Shown here one piece after another: positions 40,579 to 44,512 of a stretch of 44,512 nucleotides of DNA (position 1 is the stretch's first letter; the number at the start of each line of letters is the position of its first letter). The position numbers were made by a program, and so were the translations under genes. Under the pieces are notes generated by a model. It was not told the origin of the DNA and searched no databases. It worked only from the letters and a program-made list of their open reading frames with translations. The DNA is from Mediterranea sp. (in: CFB group bacteria) (GTDB lineage Bacteria; Bacteroidota; Bacteroidia; Bacteroidales; Bacteroidaceae): the NCBI GenBank assembly GCA_031262385.1, contig JAISHU010000099.1:1-44512 (forward strand). The letters are read 5' to 3'.

Positions 40579-42920
40579 TACGAATAAACGTTATAATTGG
40601 CGGGTCCGTAGATGACGTAGCCTACCATCCATGCCCAGAGGTTTGCCATGAGGCGGTCCATGTGGTGAAGCTCTCCTGCGGTGTCGTAGTCTATGGTGCC
40701 GTCTAAATAGGCAGCATAACTTAAGGGACGAACGGCAGAACCTTGAAAAAACTCTGAATCGCCACAGTAAATAATTCCCTTTGCCATATTAACCGCCAAC
40801 TTTACTTTGGTAATATCTCCATCCCTGTACACCAGTGGAGTTACATTCTTTTTATTCTCGGCGGTTAAATTTACGTAGCTGGATGTTGCATCGGTGATGT
40901 GATACTTACGCTCGTGGTCGATATGTCCGAAAGGACCGTTGGTAATCAGTGAGGCTTCGTATATCAGTTTTTCCGTATCAAGAAGTTGTTCATCTGCCAC
41001 GTGGAAGGCTGTAGGTGCCGTACCACCGTAACCCCATTGTCCGTCACGTGCCGCGTAAGTATTAAAGAAGTTGATGTTGGTGCCGTCATTGTCTCTAAAA
41101 GCCCATACAATGCGGTTGCCTCCGGGTAGCCACGTATTGTGCAGCCAATCTGCCGCAGACACGGATATAATATTGGTGTATGATAAAACGAAGATATCTA
41201 TATCTTTCAAATCGACCGGTAAAGAGGTGGCGACAGAAGGATTGATGTACTCGGGGGTGGCATTATTGGTAGTATAGGTGTTCAAACTAAAGTTGAACCC
41301 TCCGAAGCCGAATGTGCCGGAAGTCGAATAGTTTGCAGGGCTATCGAGTATATAACGCATAGCACGAGTTGCATCGGGGACATATCTGACTCCGCCGGTG
41401 GTATATCCCAAGTTGCCGTAATCATAGGTAGTATTGCTCTCTACATTGATTTTGCGGTCGGCATACGTATGGGGTGACTCTTGCGTCACGGCAATCTCGG
41501 CAGTTACCCCGTTGGCATAGATGCGCAGGGCGTGCTGGGTAATTTCCGAGTTGCTTTTGTTATAGAACTCCGTCTTTTTGGGGGTTGCGATTCGGATGGT
41601 CGACTTATCTTCTGCATCTACTGCGGTGGCAACGGCATGGAAGCGTCCCGAGGTTACTCCGTCGGTTTCAAGACCCGACTCTATATAGGTAGCATCGCTT
41701 CCTGCCTCGTAGCGTACACCTGTGGGCACTCCGTTGGTTACCCATTCAATTTCGTAGCCTCCCTGAATAGTGATTTGCATCTCTAATTCGCGTTGGTAGC
41801 CCGGCAAGAAGGGCATATTAATTTTGGTGGAAGGAAGGCCGATATAGCCTCCGGGTACATATATAATAGGTGGTAAACCGCTGTCAGCCCATTCGGATAC
41901 GTTGACGATGATACCGGCGGGAGCAGCATTGGCAGCATCTACGGCGTTTGCTTTTCCTTGACCCGTTACTTGGGTAATGCTGAAGTGGTATATAAAGTTA
42001 CGCAACAGTTGTCCGTACTCCGTGCCTTTTACATCAAAATCTATGCGGTAAAAGGTCTCGACGATGTCGTCGTCATACAATCCGCCCACTACCAGCACCA
42101 CAGGTATCTCGTCGCCCGTAGGCGAAGCACTTTCAGGTAGGTAGATGTGGTCGAACAAGGAGACATCTGTGTCGATGCGCTTTACAGCATCGACATCGTT
42201 TTCGCTACTGTATGGGGTAGTGCCGACAGGCACTGAGGGATTGTTTACCGAAGGATTTTCTTCGAGTGTAGTGATGCGATTATTCAGGGAGGGCATCACC
42301 TGTATCAGGTTGTTGGCACGGAACACATAGAGCGAGTTCATCACAAAGGGGGCGGACTCTTCCACCAGATTCTTTTCGACTTGAATCTTAGATACCGCGC
42401 GCAACAGTTTGACGGTGCCGGTAACCCGAGTTGCCACCAGTCGGGGGAAAGTACATTCGCCGTACATGGGCAGAAGGAAATTATCGCCGTCATCGTACGA
42501 GGTGGGAGTAAAGGGGAGTGTCAAAGCAGCAATTGCTTCGGCTTCGGTATAACCGTTATCCAACGTGCTATAGGCATCGTCAAGTGCACTGCCGGCATTG
42601 GCAATCATAGCGATTTTTACGGGGAAACCACTACGTTCCAGCGTGGCTCTCACCGTCATCTCACCATCTTCTTCTTTGATTATACCGGCTTGCTTGTATC
42701 CGTATGTATAACTACCGTTTTTTTGTACGTCGTTGAATACTAAGAGCATGATGTCGTTAACCTTTGTTTCTTGCTCCCCCGGAGAGCGGGTAGAGATCAT
42801 GCTCAACGAAAGCTGTATCTCTACCTTGTCGCTCGGGGTCGGGTTTAGGTTATCCGACGGTTCGGTACAACCACAGATGAAAGTAAAACTCCATAATAGA
42901 TATGTAAGTAGTCGTTTCAT
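40578..42920 (-). CDS. DUF4906-type fimbrial lipoprotein (minor or tip subunit)
   Basis: 780 residues. Lipobox ICGC with Cys18; Arg45 in MISTRSPGE is the probable maturation site. The first ~340 residues are fimbrillin-like (VNDIMLLVFNDVQKNGSY, VTGTVKLLRAVSKIQVEKNL). The large C-terminal region (about 480-780) contains a WLPGGNRIVWAFRDNDGT segment and a Trp/Tyr-rich end, resembling DUF4906 proteins of fimbrial loci, whose size suits a tip or adhesive subunit. It is 57 bases downstream of the main fimbrillin gene. Confidence 0.75.
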   Translation of the reverse strand: MKRLLTYLLWSFTFICGCTEPSDNLNPTPSDKVEIQLSLSMISTRSPGEQETKVNDIMLLVFNDVQKNGSYTYGYKQAGIIKEEDGEMTVRATLERSGFPVKIAMIANAGSALDDAYSTLDNGYTEAEAIAALTLPFTPTSYDDGDNFLLPMYGECTFPRLVATRVTGTVKLLRAVSKIQVEKNLVEESAPFVMNSLYVFRANNLIQVMPSLNNRITTLEENPSVNNPSVPVGTTPYSSENDVDAVKRIDTDVSLFDHIYLPESASPTGDEIPVVLVVGGLYDDDIVETFYRIDFDVKGTEYGQLLRNFIYHFSITQVTGQGKANAVDAANAAPAGIIVNVSEWADSGLPPIIYVPGGYIGLPSTKINMPFLPGYQRELEMQITIQGGYEIEWVTNGVPTGVRYEAGSDATYIESGLETDGVTSGRFHAVATAVDAEDKSTIRIATPKKTEFYNKSNSEITQHALRIYANGVTAEIAVTQESPHTYADRKINVESNTTYDYGNLGYTTGGVRYVPDATRAMRYILDSPANYSTSGTFGFGGFNFSLNTYTTNNATPEYINPSVATSLPVDLKDIDIFVLSYTNIISVSAADWLHNTWLPGGNRIVWAFRDNDGTNINFFNTYAARDGQWGYGGTAPTAFHVADEQLLDTEKLIYEASLITNGPFGHIDHERKYHITDATSSYVNLTAENKKNVTPLVYRDGDITKVKLAVNMAKGIIYCGDSEFFQGSAVRPLSYAAYLDGTIDYDTAGELHHMDRLMANLWAWMVGYVIYGPANYNVYS

Positions 42921-42977
42921 AAGGGTTTCCTTTTTTTATTAGTTATGTTTTAAACAGAGTATTTAGGGGAGAATAGA

Positions 42978-44201
42978 TTACCAATCCAATGTTTCCGATA
43001 CTGTTTCTGTCCAGTCTGCCACAGTCAACACAATATCCAAACCTGCATCCGAAGGCACTACGGTGGGATCATCGGTAGTCAGATGCAACTCCTTTAGTGT
43101 AACATCTACCAAATACACCTTATTAGGCTCTATCGTCTGTATTTCGTTATGTTTCATTTCGATTGGATAATAATGTGTTGCTGTACCCACCACAACGGCA
43201 AAAGTCATTATAGCACCATGCCCATCGTTATTATGATTAGGCAACACATAGAAATAAGGATGGAGTACATTATCTTCATCGCTTGCTGTAAATACTGTTG
43301 TTGCGGCAACAGATTCAGTTGACTCGAAAGTAACCCCACTTATCGCTTCCGAAAGGAAGTTACTCGTTAGAGCCGACGTAGTCGTAGCGACATCCGCAGC
43401 AAACGACGTGGAGGCGTATGCATTGTAGTATTCGCTTGCTGAGTTAGCAGGAGTAGGATTTCCATTAAGAAGAGAATACTTTTTACGCATATTTTGCAAA
43501 CCTACACTTTGAAGTGTATATGTTTCATTACTAAGAGCCGCTATAGCTTCTGAAGTCGGGGCTAAGGACAGTGATTGTAATACGACCTTGGCAACACGTC
43601 TGGAGAGGGTGATGGCTATTTTAGTAGTTCCAACACTCGTTTCAGTCAAGGATACTCCGGAAGATTCAGTGCTTTCTCCGGTCATTAACAAGCCTATCTC
43701 TGCCCCACTTTCTTGATAGAATTGTCCCTGTGTTTCGGCAAACGGATAAGCAAGAAGTAAATCATCATATTGGCTTATGGCGTCTAATTCATCACTCATG
43801 CCTTGAGGTACATTTGCCACTACAACAACTTTCTTTTTAGAACCTGTTTGAAGACCTGTAACATTAATCTTCCAACCCGTTTCCTCATCGGCGGCGTCGG
43901 CATCTGCATCATACGTCACCGGCGTATGTTTTTCTAACGCTCCTGTAGTTTGGTTAAAGACAAATACATCGCACTTCGTGATAAGTTTCTCGAATTCAGT
44001 AGCTGTTGTGGTCTTGTGAGCAGAAATCGGACCGGTAGCACGTGTACCTGTGGAACCACCCAGAGAGAGTGTAATTTCAAGTGAAGCATTTCCTATTTCG
44101 GATATTGGAGCTTCGATGGAGTCGTTAGAGCAACTCGTCATAAATAGGCCGCCCGTTACACACACGGCAGCAAGTAGTTTTTGAAAAAGAGTAGTCTTCA
44201 T
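42978..44201 (-). CDS. Major fimbrial subunit (FimA/Mfa1-like fimbrillin)
   Basis: 407 residues. Lipobox MTSC with Cys24, then TGTRATGP with Arg54 as the likely cleavage site for an Arg-specific protease. The body is a Ser/Thr-rich two-domain beta protein typical of Bacteroidales fimbrillins (FEKLITKCDVFVFNQTTG, KKVVVVANVPQG, ITLSRRVAKVVLQSLSL), ending in ADWTETVSETLDW, which would provide the donor strand. First gene of its operon, so probably the shaft protein. It lies 107 bases after the SusD-type stop. Confidence 0.85.
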   Translation of the reverse strand: MKTTLFQKLLAAVCVTGGLFMTSCSNDSIEAPISEIGNASLEITLSLGGSTGTRATGPISAHKTTTATEFEKLITKCDVFVFNQTTGALEKHTPVTYDADADAADEETGWKINVTGLQTGSKKKVVVVANVPQGMSDELDAISQYDDLLLAYPFAETQGQFYQESGAEIGLLMTGESTESSGVSLTETSVGTTKIAITLSRRVAKVVLQSLSLAPTSEAIAALSNETYTLQSVGLQNMRKKYSLLNGNPTPANSASEYYNAYASTSFAADVATTTSALTSNFLSEAISGVTFESTESVAATTVFTASDEDNVLHPYFYVLPNHNNDGHGAIMTFAVVVGTATHYYPIEMKHNEIQTIEPNKVYLVDVTLKELHLTTDDPTVVPSDAGLDIVLTVADWTETVSETLDW

Positions 44202-44248
44202 TTTTTCTTAAGATTTAGTTTGTTAATACTATTATTATGGTTTCATAA

Positions 44249-44266
44249 TCGTGGAGTTAACCACGA
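44249..44266 (-). other. Short palindrome between the SusD-type gene and the fimbrial operon
   Basis: TCGTGG-AGTTAA-CCACGA forms a six-base stem. It has no T-run, so it is a weak terminator at best; as a palindrome it could equally be an operator for the fimbrial operon starting at 44201. No TAnnTTTG box is visible on the minus strand in 44202-44308. Confidence 0.35.
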
Positions 44267-44308
44267 GCGTTTCTATTTTGTTTACAAAGTGGTACTTATT
44301 CCTCTCTT

Positions 44309-44512
44309 CTAATATCCCGGGTTCTGCGTAATAGCAGGATTTTGGGCGATAGCCGATGCAGGAATGGGGAGCCACAGATGATGCTCTTGTGCTCCGTATT
44401 CGCTCAGTTTGTCGACGAAGGTACCCATGCGTTTCAGGTTGGCAACGGTAAGTCCTTGGCGTCCCATGCCGATGATAGAGTGCGAAACCAATCCGCTCCA
44501 ACTATGACTTAT
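44309..44512 (-). CDS. SusD/RagB-family outer-membrane lipoprotein, C-terminal part (5' end outside window)
   Basis: The frame is open from the window edge to a TAG at 44311-44309, giving 67 residues. The ending WLPIPASAIAQNPAITQNPGY is the hallmark C-terminus of SusD-type nutrient-binding lipoproteins, which cap SusC-type TonB receptors. Only this tail is visible, so the substrate is unknown. A plus of this gene being next to a fimbrial operon is not typical and may simply mark the end of a polysaccharide or peptide uptake locus. The overlapping longer minus-strand frame (44235-44501) is a shadow. Confidence 0.85.
   Translation of the reverse strand: MSHSWSGLVSHSIIGMGRQGLTVANLKRMGTFVDKLSEYGAQEHHLWLPIPASAIAQNPAITQNPGY

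Noticed and set aside
44202..44308. Invertible promoter for the minus-strand fimbrial operon
   Set aside because: Only one short palindrome (44249-44266) is present; no pair of separated inverted repeats flanks a promoter, and no recombinase gene is nearby.
1..44512. tRNA, rRNA or insertion-sequence genes
   Set aside because: No cloverleaf, ribosomal or transposase sequence was recognised on either strand by reading; a tRNA or covariance-model scan would be needed to exclude small RNAs fully.

Overview
The window reads as a chromosomal segment of a Bacteroidales bacterium (Bacteroides/Parabacteroides-like; I cannot fix the genus). The signs are: TonB-dependent B12 uptake with a BtuG-type surface lipoprotein, Bacteroidales type V fimbrillin genes with DUF3575/DUF3868/Mfa2-type partners, the C-terminus of a SusD homologue, many lipoproteins, a scarcity of Shine-Dalgarno sequences, and several promoters with the Bacteroidetes -7 box TAnnTTTG. 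Coding sequence fills nearly all of the window except three repeat-rich intergenic stretches.

Layout. 1-1654: end of a TPR protein and an NSUN-type rRNA methyltransferase. 1666-10225: a vitamin B12 (corrinoid) uptake locus on the minus strand, with promoter, cobalamin riboswitch, btuB-like receptor, btuG-like lipoprotein and btuF-like binding protein; the btuC/btuD-like genes lie further along but are separated by a lipid block (acyltransferase, CDP-alcohol phosphatidyltransferase, GtrA). 10330-10775: a non-coding repeat element. 10819-17199: housekeeping and unknown genes (TIGR04076 protein, metallophosphoesterase, PiT phosphate transporter with its DUF47 partner, small membrane proteins, DUF4153 protein). 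17563-25352: a tight five-gene plus-strand operon (HEAT-repeat membrane protein, processive GT2 glycosyltransferase, TPR plus YaiO-type outer-membrane barrel, DUF4838 lipoprotein, DUF1573 lipoprotein) that looks like a synthase-dependent exopolysaccharide machine. 25557-29907: NagB-like/PIG-L fusion, ribD, prmC, recX. 29936-30401: a second copy of the repeat element, in inverse orientation. 30573-44201: two convergent fimbrial operons around a LuxR-type regulator. 44309-44512: SusD C-terminus.

Most notable: (1) the exopolysaccharide-like operon has every functional class of a Pga/Bcs/Alg-type system but uses different families (HEAT protein, YaiO barrel, DUF4838), so it is the best candidate for an undescribed system; (2) two intergenic elements share conserved flanks but carry different arrays of ~22-bp palindromic units, and a third array of the same period sits next to the LuxR gene; (3) the NagB-like domain of the NagB/PIG-L fusion lacks the canonical deaminase catalytic residues; (4) three fimbrial lipoproteins are mosaics of exchangeable modules. 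All family assignments are from reading translated sequence by eye; no database search was possible.
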